Source of the DNA: Notospermus geniculatus
Taxonomy: Eukaryota > Nemertea > Pilidiophora > Heteronemertea > Lineidae
Direction of reading: 5' to 3'
Assembly: GCA_002633025.1 (NCBI GenBank)
Contig: NMRB01000076.1
Span: 73,216-137,215 of the forward strand
Length of the DNA stretch: 64,000 bases
In this document: piece by piece, positions 23,726 through 37,200 of the stretch
Position numbering within the stretch: position 1 is the first letter of the stretch
Layout: each line of letters begins with the position of its first letter
Position numbers and translations under genes: made by a program
The notes under the pieces: generated by a model
Told to the model about the DNA's origin: nothing
Databases searched by the model: none
Seen by the model: the letters and a program-made list of their open reading frames with translations, nothing else

Positions 23726-24922
23726 GATGCGCACGCAGCACTGACACGGCGGCAGTGAATGCAAAATTTTAATATTTACGTTAATCCGCAGGTTGATAAT
23801 AGTTCACTCTGAAACAAAGCCTCGTAAATCGTCTGAAAAAAGGTTTAACACCATTTTATTCGTCTCAGTCAGACATCTGTATCAGTCGCAGTAAACCGGG
23901 TTTTTTCTTAATGCCGAGAAGTTATTTTCATGACGATGGAGCAAGTGACACCTTGTGCTGCTGGACCTGCGCGGGCCGGTTGGGAAAATTGTCTCAACCG
24001 CCGCCTTTCTGTTTCTTATGTTTTTAACCTTAATACAAAAACGGAAGGCGCTTTTTCACAACAAACTTTCCGGAAAAGAGAATTGACTATGCAATAGCAT
24101 GCAACCATGTGACGAATACAATCAGGAATTGAATACATGCTTAGTGGGCGGGGTCGCGACGGTGCTGCAAGCGTCCCAAACCAATTACTCCTATTGCAGT
24201 GGTCCTGACTCCGTATCCTGAAGCGAAAGTCGGCAACAGGATCCTGTGCGGAGGCGACTAACCTGTAATTTGAGAATAAAAGCCCCAGCACAGGTTGACG
24301 CGATGTCCCCTGGCCGTAAAACAAATATGGCTGCCCCGTCACATCCGGGGATTATTACATCGTCTGCCGACGTATAATCACGGGACCAATCAGGGAAATT
24401 GCACATCAACCGTGATGTGACGGTGGTTATCTTTTGAGTACCTTTCGCAACCTGTCTCTTCATGTATAGCCACTGGCTCCTGTTAATTCACTCTGTTGAT
24501 TTTGAGGATAGGTTACGTCAAAAGGTGCCTTATCCGCGCACATCTCAAATCGATTCAAAGATGTCCAAAGGTCATGATTATGCAGAACAATGGCGTCGTT
24601 TGAGTTGAGTTATTTTTCGAATCAAAATCATCGAATTGCCTTCTGCCACAACATCCTCATCAAGAATTTTGACAACTCTGTCCTATCTTTAGTCGTTTAC
24701 TGTCACCAATCATTCGAGGCTTGAATGGTGTAACGCCACCATGGCCACGTGATCTCTGGCTTTACTCCCTCCATCCCAGGGCAGGTCATGGCTCAGATCA
24801 CGAATCTTGGAAAGTGGGAATAGGCCTTATCAAATGTTTCGTAGTTGGCGGTATTTCCCTCGCACCAACCGATCCTACAGTTCGGACTTGGAAAACCTGC
24901 GGTGGCATTCCAGACGTCAATA

Positions 24923-25071
24923 GGGAGGTTTCGAAATCAAACGATAAACGTAAACGTTAACGACAACTTTATTTTTGTACCGAAAATGCAATATAAAATC
25001 TGGTTAATGTGTAGTATGAAAATTAACGTTGTCGTAAAGTTTTGGTTTATCGTTTGATTTCGAAACCTCCC
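24923..25071. mobile_element. 149-bp MITE with 26-bp inverted ends
   Basis: The ends GGGAGGTTTCGAAATCAAAC and the exact reverse complement continue inward as GATAAA. Inner sub-arms (AACGTTAACG-like, and CGACAACTTTA against TAAAGTTTTG) pair less well. Noncoding. Confidence 0.8.
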
Positions 25072-25989
25072 CATTATCTTTGTTCCTTGCCCTCGGTTGG
25101 ACGATCTCGTAATCGGAATCATTGGTCGAGGTTTTACACACTTGGACCTTGGAGGAATTATACTTCCTCCAAGCATGGACCAAAGAACACTGTCAAACGA
25201 GGCGATAGGGTAATTCTAGCTTCGAGGGAAAACACTCTCCCTGTCAAACTTTGCCACATTTACCCCAATATTTTGTGCAAATGTTGCTGTAACATTTGGC
25301 GACTTGTCACACAGACATAATCTGAGCGATCTAAGATGATGTTGTGATGATGTTATCAATGTTTGTCCAAGATATGAACGCCGGTCGGCCATTGTTGCTT
25401 CAGGTCCAACCTGGTGGCGTCACATTGTGAACAAGAATAGCAAGGCGCTGTGAGGTAAGCTTTGCCAGGGGTAAGGTAATGCAAGCCGGGGGACACTACC
25501 GCCGGGGGGACCGTGAGTCTGCCCAGCCTCCTTCCTCGCCATCAGCATCTTAAGCCAGAAATGTGGCGTAACGTTGTATGAAACCCGAGGCTCTAGCCCA
25601 AAGACAACATCGCTTGCACAAGGAAAACAATTATCGTTGACACATTGTCTGACACGCTGCTGAGATTGACTTGTTCGATAGGTCGCCCTCCGCGTTTAGT
25701 TTTAGGGATGAAGGGCATGCTCTGGGCATTCAGGAGGCTGGGAAATGCACTGCAACCTGCTCTCTCACCTGGATGCACTAAAAATGTGACACGTTAATTA
25801 TGGTTGGACAACAAATGATAAGTTATGGATGAGCCAGCGATTTCATGTGGCGATAACTATTCTCCCTGAAGCATTCTCCGTCGTCTTCTAAATATTTGAC
25901 AGGAACTATGATATATCGACAGAGAGCCAAGCAATTCACAGAACGACTACAACCTTAAACATCTCACTAGAGTTTCAATTTGTTTTTTC

Positions 25990-26180
25990 CGTCATGGCCG
26001 AAGCCCGGTAAGTACGGAAGAGGGGCCATCTCAAGCTATACTCATGTTCCTCACTTGGGTGGGGTCTTTTACTTGCAAGGCACGCTTACTGTCCCATGCG
26101 ACGGACTGAAGACACAGGCATGATTATATTGCCCGGGATTCGAACCCGGGACCTGCCGCTTGGTACCACTAATCAAGACA
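25990..26180 (-). mobile_element. tRNA-derived SINE, copy 2
   Basis: On the minus strand GATTAGTGGTACC, then the B box GGGTTCGAATCCC, then CTTCAGTCCGTCGCATGGG and AGGAACATGAGTATAGCTTG. It shares head and tail order with the copy at 19020-19262. It is not a complete cloverleaf. Confidence 0.7.
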
Positions 26181-26930
26181 CACTTGAGTTTCGCCCGCTT
26201 CTTTGCCCCTCACAACTTGATACCCACCATCGTCATCGTTTTTGCGATGATGCCAACCTCGACATCTAAGGATAAGCCAAAAGCAAATGAGAGGGACCTG
26301 GCCTCTTAGAACAGTACTGGTTGACTGGGACTGCCGAGGCCCCGCACGAACTCTGCCGAGAACCATCTTTTCGTTATTCAGACACAAGAGGGCGCAGTGT
26401 TGCAATTTTCAGTCATTCCACGTGGTTTCTTTGTGAGTTTTGTTTAGATATGGTAGATATGGCGTAGTTCTACCGTCTTGGCAACCGCCATGGAAACCAA
26501 ATTTATCACCTTTCCCTCAGTCATTTGCAAATCAAGTTGTCGATCGTAGCAGGCGTTAGTCTGAGACTCACGCGTCAGAGGTGCATCAAAAAGCGAAACT
26601 CATCAGGTAATGTTCAAACCGCTTTTTTAGGTCTTTCTTCTAGTGGCATATCCTTTCTTACCCATATTCATGTTACTTGACATGGCATAATTACACTTGC
26701 GTTGACTCCGCTGCCCCCTGTCTGTTGGTATCAGTATGGTCATGCCGACTCATGGCATCGGTCTTTTCCGCCAGTGACCGCCTGGTTGTGTCCCGTGCAA
26801 TAGCTCAATACTCTTGCTGGAGTAGTACCAACGGAGCCTCAACATTCGTAACGATGGTCGGATTGCAAATGTCCGCCTTATAAAATTACTGAATACCTTT
26901 CAGAATTATCTAAACAGTTGCCACCATCCA

Positions 26931-27915
26931 ATGGCCAACCAAGGGCGGTGGAGCTCACGTGCAGTTCATAGACGAAACAGTGCCAGTGTCGCTCAACATT
27001 CCCCACATAATCAAAGAATTGCAAGCCGCTTTCCGCAGCATGGTAAGTCACAAGTGTTGGATGAGACTTCTTCATGCTCTCGCATGGTCTTAGCAGGTGA
27101 TCATTTCCAGGAGGTGTCGTGTGAAACCTTTCGGATCGCCGGCAAACCTTGGCAACGGGTTTTGTTATTCGACACTACTCACACTCGGCCATGNCCCACT
27201 GCCCCCTCGAAATACGAAAAACGGCTTTGCTATTGATTATTGGTGTCGTCCGGTGGGCCTTCTGCTGCAGCTGTACATTGATTTTCCAGGCTTATCGTCA
27301 AGTGTCATCGCCGGTCCGCCTGACAGGCGACAGAGCAGCCGACGGCCGAATAAACTGCCACCTCTGGATGTGGAACTCGAACGCAACCACCTACGTCAAA
27401 ACAGTTGCCCAGATAAGTCACTTGGTCAGCTTCGAAAGGCTGTCCTAGAAAAGCAGCTTTCAAGAAGTAACCCCCAACTTCCGGAGCAGAAACCGAACCG
27501 GAAGTTGAGTCAGGTCGACATGATCAACAGTGAGTTGATGGCGTCCCTGGAAGAGAATGTCCAATTTCTCGAGCAACAAGTCGAAGAAGAAATCTTGGTT
27601 AACAACCGGCCCCCAGAGCCACCATTGATGGAAGAAATCTTCGAAGAAGATGAGGAACAGCATCAGAAAGAGGCCCCAATCGAACCGCAAGGCGATTTCG
27701 CGGAAGCTCTCGGGATACACCGGAGCCGTGTTTCGAATCAATCTCGTCTGTCTTTGGTACGGCGGGCAAGTGTGGTGACGGCTGATGGCGAATGTGTAGA
27801 GTACAACCCGAAACGATGTTGGTGCAGGCGCTGCCANAAGACGTCAAATTCCAGTCCACTTCTTCATCCAAATTTCAATGACCATTCACTCGGTGCACTT
27901 TTAAACAGTATCTAA
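26931..27915 (+). CDS. Unrecognised two-exon gene, acidic disordered protein
   Basis: Model: 26931-27042 joined to 27290-27915, 245 residues. The donor is strong (CATG then GTAAGT), the acceptor follows GATTTTCCAG, and both sides are phase 1, giving a glycine at the join. The N-terminus is Ser/Arg/His-rich (from MANQGRWSSR). The middle has a helical segment with SELMASLEENVQFLEQQVEE followed by a glutamate-rich run with MEEIFEEDEEQ. The C-terminal part has LVRRASVV, a PKA-like site, and CWCRRC. No domain is recognised and no membrane segment is seen. The first exon could instead be internal, because an acceptor before 26904 keeps the same frame open. An N at 27837 leaves one residue undefined. 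The frame also stays open through the presumed intron, but that part looks noncoding and contains another N. Confidence 0.5.
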
Positions 27916-30900
27916 TTTACCATCCGTCACGTCCATGGGAAGATGTTGCATTCAATACCCGTATCCAAGCCTGGCGTAATCAGTTGATTCCGCCTCTTTT
28001 ATGTGTTTGACCAATTTCATCCGTGGAGTCATTACATTCGTGAGAACTTTGTGACCGGCCAGGAATTTCTCATGGATTGAACACTTTACCCTTGTCAGTC
28101 GTTAGAAAGGATGAGATTGTATGGCCCCAGATCCAGAGGTTCAGAAGAAGTGGGTTTTCTTTTGCGGACTGTACGTGATTAAAGCTTGAAGTATTTCAAG
28201 AAGATGAGTGGTCATCTCTGATGAACGCCATTGAATTGATAATGAAGTCATTGGAGATGGGGTTTTTTCTCGTTTTCGGAGTGTATGGGTTTTTTTCTCG
28301 TTTTCGGAGTGTATGTTAACCTCTCTATGTGGATTCGTGATGAACTGGTATATTGAATAGACTTTTAGAGGAAAGATCGTCTTCCCCATCCTCCCATAGC
28401 AGGGTTTGGTCTTGCTTCTCTTCATACGCTCGCACACAAAGTTTGTGTAAGTGCCGATGAAGAAAAATGAAGTAAAGACCCCCTGCTGTGGGAGAATGGT
28501 CTTCCCTCAAGGCCTTTTACGTTTTCCTTCTTCAGTTCGGTTTCATTATTTGACGTAGGAGGTCTTGGTCTGTAGGTTTGTGCTTCAATAGATACTTTCT
28601 TCTTCTCTCCCAAATCCAGAAAAACCGTCCTCTGTCGATACAGAGACCAATGTTCTTCTTTGTCTGGGCAGACGTCGTGGGTGTCGTCTGGTGTCAATTT
28701 CTTCAGTATCAACAATAGAAATCTGTAAAATTTTCCAAAGAATGCCGTTCACAGACGCATTGTTTTTTTAAATGCCTCATTAATTCTGCATGACCAAAGG
28801 CGAATGTAGCCGCTACACTGATTATCCGGTATGTTGATTATTCTCATTTGCTAGAAATCCATCTCTAACAAGGAATCTAATCTGCCAAACTTTCCATGTG
28901 CCGATAGAACAGAAACAATTGAAACATCAGCCCACCCTCACATGCTCTTTTCGAGCAACACGGCCCTCTAGCTATGCATTATTTTTATGATCCAAAACAT
29001 CGACGTCAGGAAGCCAATGTGAATGAAATGAATAGCTCACGTTGCCTCGGGACGAGATCTCACGATAACGAGAACAAATATGGCGGCCTGTTTTACTTGA
29101 TTCAGATGTGGCAGGGTAAAAGCAAATCGTTGGTGGACTTTTTTATGGAGATCCACTTGGATTAACCGTGACTGCGATATCAATGAGTATGCAAATTATA
29201 GAATGGGAGGGTTTGAGTTTATTAAACATAATTGCTGACAGTTTGACGAAAGGGAAATTATCATCTTGAAATTAGTTAAGGGTAGGCAACGTGCCTGAAA
29301 GGGGTCGTAAATTCTGTAAAAAAGATGGACTGAAATAATAAAGACATAAAGTTGATGATACGCTTCGTGATAGATTCACTGAAGTCAAATGGTTTTGATT
29401 GAATTTGTCATACGCCTAAGGGGCCCCAAAGTGGAACAATATTTTAGGGTTACAGGCAGGGTTATCGTTCTCTGGCGGGTGCACTTGTTCCATCAAATGT
29501 GACTGAGTCCCCTGTTCCTGTTCCTATCCACCATTTTCGTGGGATCACTCTCGTATGGCAGGCTTCTTCCCTTTCTTGTGCGACAATCCTCCCCGTCTTT
29601 TCAGTTAGGTTCGTCTGTTCCCGGTCCTTTCTCTCAGGATATCCTTTCTTCGTCCCACTTCAGTCGTGTTTTGTAGGCCTACCCTGTGGCAACCATACCA
29701 ACAAAACTGTTCAACCAAGATTCCGCTGACCATCTCTGCATCTTTCTGTTCCTTCAGTCGGGCAGAACAGCTGAAATTCCATTCAGGGATTAGCACAACG
29801 TAGAATACATGCAATATGTACTGCACGCGGTAAGAATGCTGAACTTTTCAAAGCAGTGTGTGTTGCCGGATCGTCCTCGGGGTTCCTGTCTGCTTCACTC
29901 CTGTGCCTAGCCCGGGATTATGACAGCAGCTGGCTGCTATTCGGCCATTCCGTAATCTTTGATTCGGGTACACGGACAGGGCGCATGGCGCTTGTTTATG
30001 AGGTTATAAACGTGATATAGAACAATTTTATTACCCATGTCTTGAGCCCGATCGGTATTCGCTTGATTGGTATCTCCACGTGCCCTTTTTGGGTTCGGGC
30101 ACCACTCCTTCCGTCTGGCACTTTTGACGTGACTATAGCCGAGAATCCTCATCCTTTTTAATAGTAAAACGTGATGTAAGGATACGAAATGTACCTTAAA
30201 CTTCCAGAAAAAAACATATGACCGGTGTCAAGAGCACATACGGTGCTGTCTATGGTGGTGATGTCATGATTAACTGATGAGAACAGACAAAATGATGTTT
30301 TTCTCATGGCGATGATCGTGATTGACAAAATGGCCGACGGCGAATAGCGCAGACGTTCAAAACTATTGAAAATATGTCACCAATCGACCTGGCACACGCT
30401 CCATCAAAAAAACAAGAAACTTTGATTTTCGTCCCCTTTATGAACAAAAGTCTCCTTATCTGTGAAATTCGCTGCTCATAATAGCAGCAACAAAGCCCAA
30501 CAAAACACATCGGCGGATAATTACGGCATCCTGGTGCAGTGTTTGCTGACTGCCTTTCTTCTTGTGTGAGAGCGCCACGCGCCGTCACCTGTTGAGTGCC
30601 CCCGCCGCCCCGTAGAGTGGAGCACCCTCTTCACGGAGGCAATGCATTTTGAATTACATTCTCTTCCTTGACTGCTTCAAGAGGCAGGTCTGAGAAAGAC
30701 TCCAGTCTCAAGCCAGGTGCTGTCTTGGCTCTTCTGCACCTTTGACCAACGTCTTCGGTTTTGTCAAAAATACGATCGCTGACTCTTTATGGAAAGCATG
30801 GAGTGTTTGCATGTGACGAGAGACGAAACGAACAAGAGCGTCGTGTGCGCGTGGCAATTGACAGCCTCCGTGCCTTGGATTTTGTTCTATGGCTTTTCGA

Positions 30901-31064
30901 ACATCTAACGACAGCATTGATTGGTAAAGCGAATGGTGCGGACTCAATCTGCCACCCTAACTACATCCCCCCTGTGGTACATGCAACAGCGTGAAAGCCT
31001 GTCTCCACATCACAGGAAGAAGCGGTGCATGGCACGGTTTCAAACGTATTTCAGCCTGTTTCAC
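27916..31064. other. No supported gene
   Basis: Minus-strand frames near 28325-28725 follow a possible acceptor (ATTTTACAG) and have some coding character (TPDDTHDVCPDKEEHWSLYR), but two overlapping frames are equally good, so none is called. Confidence 0.4.
28263..28316. repeat. Tandem duplication of a 26-bp unit
   Basis: TTTTTTCTCGTTTTCGGAGT plus GTATG occurs twice, separated by G/T bases. It lies in noncoding DNA downstream of the 26931-27915 gene. Confidence 0.8.
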
Positions 31065-31214
31065 CTCTCCCCAGTCATGTCGTTGCTCTGACGGCGGACT
31101 AATGTGGCGGACAAGAATGTTGACTCCTCGCCGCATGTTGGTGTCGCCCGTATCGGTAAGATCACAGACATGCTCCAGCAAAACACGGACAGGTTTTTCT
31201 AGGCTTCCTCTCAC
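31065..31214 (-). CDS. Candidate internal exon, 50 residues
   Basis: A minus-strand exon bounded by a strong acceptor (GAGTTTTTTTTCAG) and a reasonable donor (GGAGAG then GTGAAA), exactly 150 nt and phase 0 at both ends. It reads VRGSLEKPVRVLLEHVCDLT, then DTGDTNMRRGVNILVRHIS, then PPSEQRHDWGE. No family is recognised and partner exons could not be placed. Confidence 0.3.
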
Positions 31215-34200
31215 CTGAAAAAAAACTCGGACTCAATTATGTCATTAGTGAAAACACATCAACAATAGCAACTAATATGATAATTTGTGATAATTTCCAA
31301 CCAAAGATTATCCTCCTTCCAACTTCATTATCTAATTGTCCGCTGGTTTTCCTGCTGCATGCGCCAAGGCGGTATTTTCGGCCATCCCCTCTATTTGTTC
31401 CCGGCTAATTGTAGCTTACGAGCACTCGGCCGGTACTTTACACTTTAATAGCGTTTATAATTAAAATATAGACCGACGAGGCTGACAATGCATGCAATAC
31501 GCCCTAATTAGCATGATATAGGCAGTTGCATTTCGGCTATCCGGTCTACATGTATATTTCCCCGGCAGTTGACTCATTAATTAGCTGAAGCCGGAGGCAC
31601 TTGATGAATTGTCCTATTTATAGCTTTCATTGTCCAATTTTGTCTTTTTTGGCCATGCCACCCATCATTTTGTGATATCGTGGCCAATTTGGAACAGTCC
31701 TGTCATCATTGAGAGTTCCCGCCTTTGTGAACCTACAGCTCCCATTTTTTATGGTGTCATCGGAGTCGAAGTCTTTTGGATTAGTTTAGCTTTTGAAGTC
31801 AGTTGATCCGCCAAATCTTGTCTTGTTTATCTGCTCGAATGATAAACTGGTGAAGCTCTTCCTCAGAGCTGAATGCAATCCACAGGTGTGAGGGACGCGT
31901 GGCAGGACAAAACCCAGCCGCGGGGGCAACGCCATTCAGGTCCCTCCCTTGTAAAGAACATCATTTCTCCTAAAGACACATCACCAATGAAAAGAAAAAA
32001 ATGATGGAGCGTTGTGGCTACACATGACCTTAACGCCATTTGCAAAATCTTAAAGATGTCGAGGGCTTTTGAAAAATTCCTTTCATGTTTAAGCCTCCAT
32101 TCATGCTGAAATAAAATCATGTGACGTTTCTTAGAGTCATATGTTTTTTTTCGTCGAATTTGTTGTCGCTGTAACAGGCAACAAAGCTTAGAGCAACTGT
32201 CAGTTTGGGAAGTGTGACAAGATGACAGGGTTAATTATCGAAGCTCCATTTGAACAACAAAGGTGGTCACGATGATTTAAAGAAGATTTCGAATTTTCAT
32301 TGCTGTGCATTTTCGGTTGTCGGCGACGCTACCCTTTCACCATGAACCCGAAGTTGCTCGTTGTCGGTGATGCCCTATGTATGCATATCAGCTGTGAAGT
32401 TCCATGGGGCCTTTTTCTCACTAAACTCAAAGCGCATCCATGGGTCATTTTGGGGCATCACCGCAGTACGTACACGTACATGTAGATGACCCTCAACGCA
32501 ACTGCTACTGACCTTGGCGTTAACCGTCATCATGGATGCCTTTATCAGGCATACTCATCGCCGACGTCAAAAGCGAATCACAAACGTGATATCATTCGTG
32601 CGACGAAAATCACCCTTCTTCGGCGTGATTAAGCATGTAATTGAGATGCAAACTTGACTTGACGTGACTACGTTCCTTTCCACCTGCGGTTGCTGCGAAA
32701 TCTTCTTGGTTAAGCCGCATCCTCTGGCTTCACTGAGACATATTTACTCAAAGATCTCTCTCCACCTGCAGATGGGTGACGGTCTGTAACTTCTACCATC
32801 AAATCCGTATCCCTTTGTCAATGTAGCCAGCATCCTCCCCGAGGAAGGATTAACACTGGCTGCAGCTAGACGCCTCCGCATTCAAAATGGTGTGAAAAAT
32901 CAACTTGAACAGTTGGATTCTTCCGTATCTTTTCCTGGGGGCTCTGAATACTATTCGGAAAATCTCTCGGTAAACTTTGATTGGATTTAGTAACGACTGC
33001 ATCTGGTATGGCGGAGGACTTACAAAGGATCCTTCTGCCTTCTGCAACGTCGGTTTTTTGACGCATTATGTAGCTTTTTGGAGAACGTAAAAGTTGCGGC
33101 ACCCAGCAAAAGCCGCAACGACGAAGCCACCGACAACAACAACAACGCCGATGTCACCCCTGTAGACACCGTCCTCAAATCCCTCTATGAATGACTACGG
33201 CCAAGGTTTTGCATGAATGAATGTTCGACTCCCTGTCCTTATGACAGCTACCTCTGAATATCAAAACACGACAAAGGACTGTGAAAGGGGAAAGTTGTAA
33301 GTCGAGGTCCATCCTTTTGTCAGGGACACAAAAAGGAAATGTTCACGAAAAAGGGACACATGCGCGGATGGAATATTTTGAAAAGCGGATGTCGCCCTTG
33401 TCATTAATCCCCCTAATCTCGAAGTATTTCTTTAAAACGTTGTCCCGCTCTATTTTCATTCATTGAAATACTTGAGATTCATACGACCTGTTCGCGGCGA
33501 AGATTTAAAGGCGATACGGGAAAGAATGGACTGGGATTTGAGGATGTCCCGTTTGAATGTAGTACTCCAGGTGATCCGAACCAGCCGCGAAATGACCTTC
33601 GTAAAAAGGTCAGTCACTGTCTTTGTGATTGCTCTTATGGTCACCCCCTGCAAAGTCAACAGTCTGCTCCGCATTCCGATATTGTCTCCGCAGCCTAAAA
33701 GACACTTTATCGAGCAAACGGCCCGGTGCATCGTAATCTATACAACATCAGAGCACGATAATGGACGTAGCATTAAAAAAAAATCAGAACTGACAATGAT
33801 AAGGTTGGCGGACAAGAGCCCCCGACGCGGTTGTGATTTGTCCAAACTGCATTCACAATTTGCTCCATTGAAAAAACCCTTGCTCTAAAATCTCAGCGCG
33901 TTGAAAAAATCACTATCAAACAGCGGCCTGGTCACCTTTGAACTTTATTGTCAATGCGTATTCATACGCGTAGAAAATCACAGAATTTTTCAACAAGAGA
34001 TTCTGTGTTACGGTGGGTGAGCACGTTCTGAATCGTCTGCTCTTTAAAATTCATTGATTGTTGTCGCGAGTCCCGCGTGGCTGTCCTATAAATTCACCGC
34101 CTGAAACCACTAATACGCTAATTAAGGAGACAGCAGTATGGCTCGCCCCTCGCGTTGCTCCTTTGCAAGCTCAACCCATGTAGCAAAAGAAACGAGGAAG

Positions 34201-37200
34201 AAGTTGTTTGTTATGTTTATGAATTTTAATTCCTTTAGAAAAAATTTTTGATGGTTTTCTGACGTTGACAATGTGGTATTGTTGAAATGAGGTTCTAGAC
34301 ACCCCAAACTAGCGCCCTTGACCCGAGATTAGGTGCTATATTTCCAGGCAAAAAGAACATTGAGTCCATCATTTTCAATGGGTCTATGAAAATATTTGAA
34401 ATTTTGAAATGTTCTCTAAAGAGTTTTGTAACGGCTTCAATATCATGTTTGACCTGAGGTATCCTGATTCTATGGACCTTGGACAGCGTGGCGGCTCGGA
34501 TGTTTTTACCTCCGTTGACTGGATGGTCGAGTTTTTGCATACTGTTGATGTTGGCGACAACATGCTGATGTCAGCGATAATGTCAGATCGCAGGTATTGC
34601 TGCCTCAAACCTGTACACGGCTGCTGTTTTGCAATTTTGCGTTCTTTTATGAGTCCGGTATCAACTTCCGGTTTTTCCGGAAGTCAGGAATCATAGCTCT
34701 CGTACCTGCCACAGACTAATGCATGCTGGTACTGAGAACTATTATCAGAGTTTGGCTTCTTGCACATCACAACTGATTCGACCTTTCGCCTTTCAAACAT
34801 ATTGCGAAAGGGTAACTGCTTGAAGATAACTAGGGGCCTATGTCACGTATGTGTAAAGTGACCGTGCTGGCCTGGCTGATATTTTGTGATGAGCTGCACG
34901 TGATGTCCACTTTCTCTCCGCTTTGGATGCTTCGTGAGGCTTTCTGAAAGAGTGGTAACTAAGGAAATCCACCGTCTGAGCCAAGACGGATTTTCATACG
35001 ATGACTTCCGGTTAGTCTTGCAGCATGGCGGAAGCGAGTCGCTCAAGAGATGAAAAGGATTTGTGGTCTTAGGATTGGTTACTTTATTGATGTCAGTGCA
35101 GGAGTGTAACTGCAGGAGTGTAACTGCAATCTTTTTTGGCCTTTAAAAAGAAAATATTGCGAACTCGCATTCGGCCGTTTTTTTACTTGGTTACAGTTTT
35201 CTTTCTCCCCATAAAAGCTATTACTGCCATGCGTTGGTAAAAGCTTACCATTGGTATTCATCTAAACTCATAATAGTGAAGATGTCTCGAGTTTTTTTAG
35301 TTGCATTCCGACTGTTTTCATCCCATTCACAAAGTCTCACTATGCATTCAAAAAAAAACTAATAAAGCCACACGACTGGGTCATTCTTCCACCAGGCGGG
35401 ACCCGGGTGATATCAAATTGGGGGTAAAAAATTTCTCTTTCATAAATCACAGCACTTGAATGGCGAAAACAACCTTATCCGCCAGTGGAGAGGAAGTTTA
35501 GGAATTACCAAACTGGAGTAAGTTTTTAAAATGCCACCAACCACCTGCCCTTTTAAAAGAGATGTCACTGCATGGTCATCAGTTTTCTGAACGAGGGCTG
35601 TGAATCAGAAGGACATTTAAGGGTACTGTAACTTGGATGGCAAGAAAGTAAGGATTAATAGAATTTGAATACTGAACCATGACTGGTGAAACACGTTAAG
35701 TATTTATACCATCATGCGCTGTGACGTCAAACATCCTGTCAGCATTACCACAAATGAAGCAATGTCGGTGTTCGATTTTAAAGGTACATGTACTTCAGCT
35801 CACAAAAATGTCAAATACGTGTGTAGCTATCACCGAGTAGTACTTTGTGTAGAGTACCTTTAAATCTCCAAATGTACAGCTGCACTCAGTCAAGAAGAAG
35901 CAACATCGTGATTCGCTCACCACAAAATCATTGTATGCCATCCTCTGTGTCAGCATCCCGCCTCGCTGCACCAATGAGGTTTTGAAAAAATCAGAATATG
36001 TAAATTAGCCCTGATTTATGAATCACTGAGCCTGGGGCTAGGGCACCCGTTTCTCTTGTATAGTCCTGCACGTCCTAATGGAAACTCGGGCTAAGAAAGG
36101 TCGCAGCAGCAAATTGAAGTGAACCAGGTAATGTACGCCAATCACAGCCGCTCGTCACCATTGTTTACATCGTCTGTTCTTGTCGTCTGCTAGTTCCTTT
36201 TTCCACTTGAATGGAAGAAGAAAATACAAGACGCCGGTCGGAACGGCGCGGATGGCACTGGACCACGTGCAGGCAACAAGTTGAACGCTTAATTGATTGG
36301 GCTGCTGAGGGGTACACGGCGTTACGCGTTGTTATTTTTTAAATTCCAACAGAGAGAAAATAATAGCGGGATCGTGCCGTTAGTTGGGCGACCTTATGCC
36401 CGATATCCAAATTAGCGGCATAGGATAAAGAAATTGACTGTAGGGGCTGAAACGAACGTGGATCAGATAATTTCTGGTAATTTTACTCGAATTAAACAGA
36501 GAATGAAATGATCAACCTAAAACAGGGGCACGTGCGAGGTTCCTGGTACACAAAGGCCTATCAATGACTAAAGAATGGCTCCTTTGACTTGCCCAATGTT
36601 AACGATATGCTGGTCTTTTTCTTTCGTCACGTTCTTCTGTTTACTGGAATGTCACAGTTACCAGTTCTCCGACAAGGCTGGTCAAATAGAAACAGTTGCT
36701 CACTGTCATTGACTTGTTTTGCAAGACAAATCATAAATTTGTATTGACTGGGGCTGAATATCAAACAAGAACTCAAATAGTAACTTTTCATTGGCATCCA
36801 TGATCACGTGTGTGAGGTACAACATTGACTTGGGTTTGGTGTTAAACCTAAAATGAGCAAATAAACGTTATCTTCTGTATAATTGGGAGATGACGACTAC
36901 TTAGTAAACTGATGACAACCGTTAGATATTAGTGTCGAAGTGGAGGCAGCAACATGCTTCTAAATCAATACGTCTTTGCTAACGACAGTATTCCAATGTA
37001 GTTTGTTCAAAGTAGGCAACTTGAAACAACTCGTTGTTTTCTTATGTTTGGCAGTCACTGTAGTGAAGGGTGGTGTGAGATACTTCATCCTAATGTTGTT
37101 GTTGGAGAAGTATCATGATCTTCTTCGGGTTTTCCTGGGTGCTCTGGAATAGAATAGAATTCTCCAGTTAACACTGCTTTTAACGAGCAACTTTACCACT

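Larger units (their letters stand above)
22980..26900. other. Intergenic, repeat-bearing
   Basis: Contains the 149-bp MITE and the second SINE copy. No exon is supported apart from the weak 41-residue ORF near 23600. Confidence 0.5.

Noticed and set aside
27097-27289. Upstream part of the 272-codon frame
   Set aside because: It is better explained as intron between the phase-matched donor at 27043 and acceptor at 27289, and it contains an N.
30761-30994. Plus-strand frame with LTLYGKHGVFACDERRNEQE, reminiscent of dihydroneopterin aldolase (FolB)
   Set aside because: The resemblance is limited to about 25 residues, the frame starts at TTG, the rest does not match the fold, and the minus strand is equally open. 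Probably coincidence.
33463-33888. 141-codon plus-strand frame
   Set aside because: Irregular composition, no splice or family support, and the minus strand is also open over part of it.
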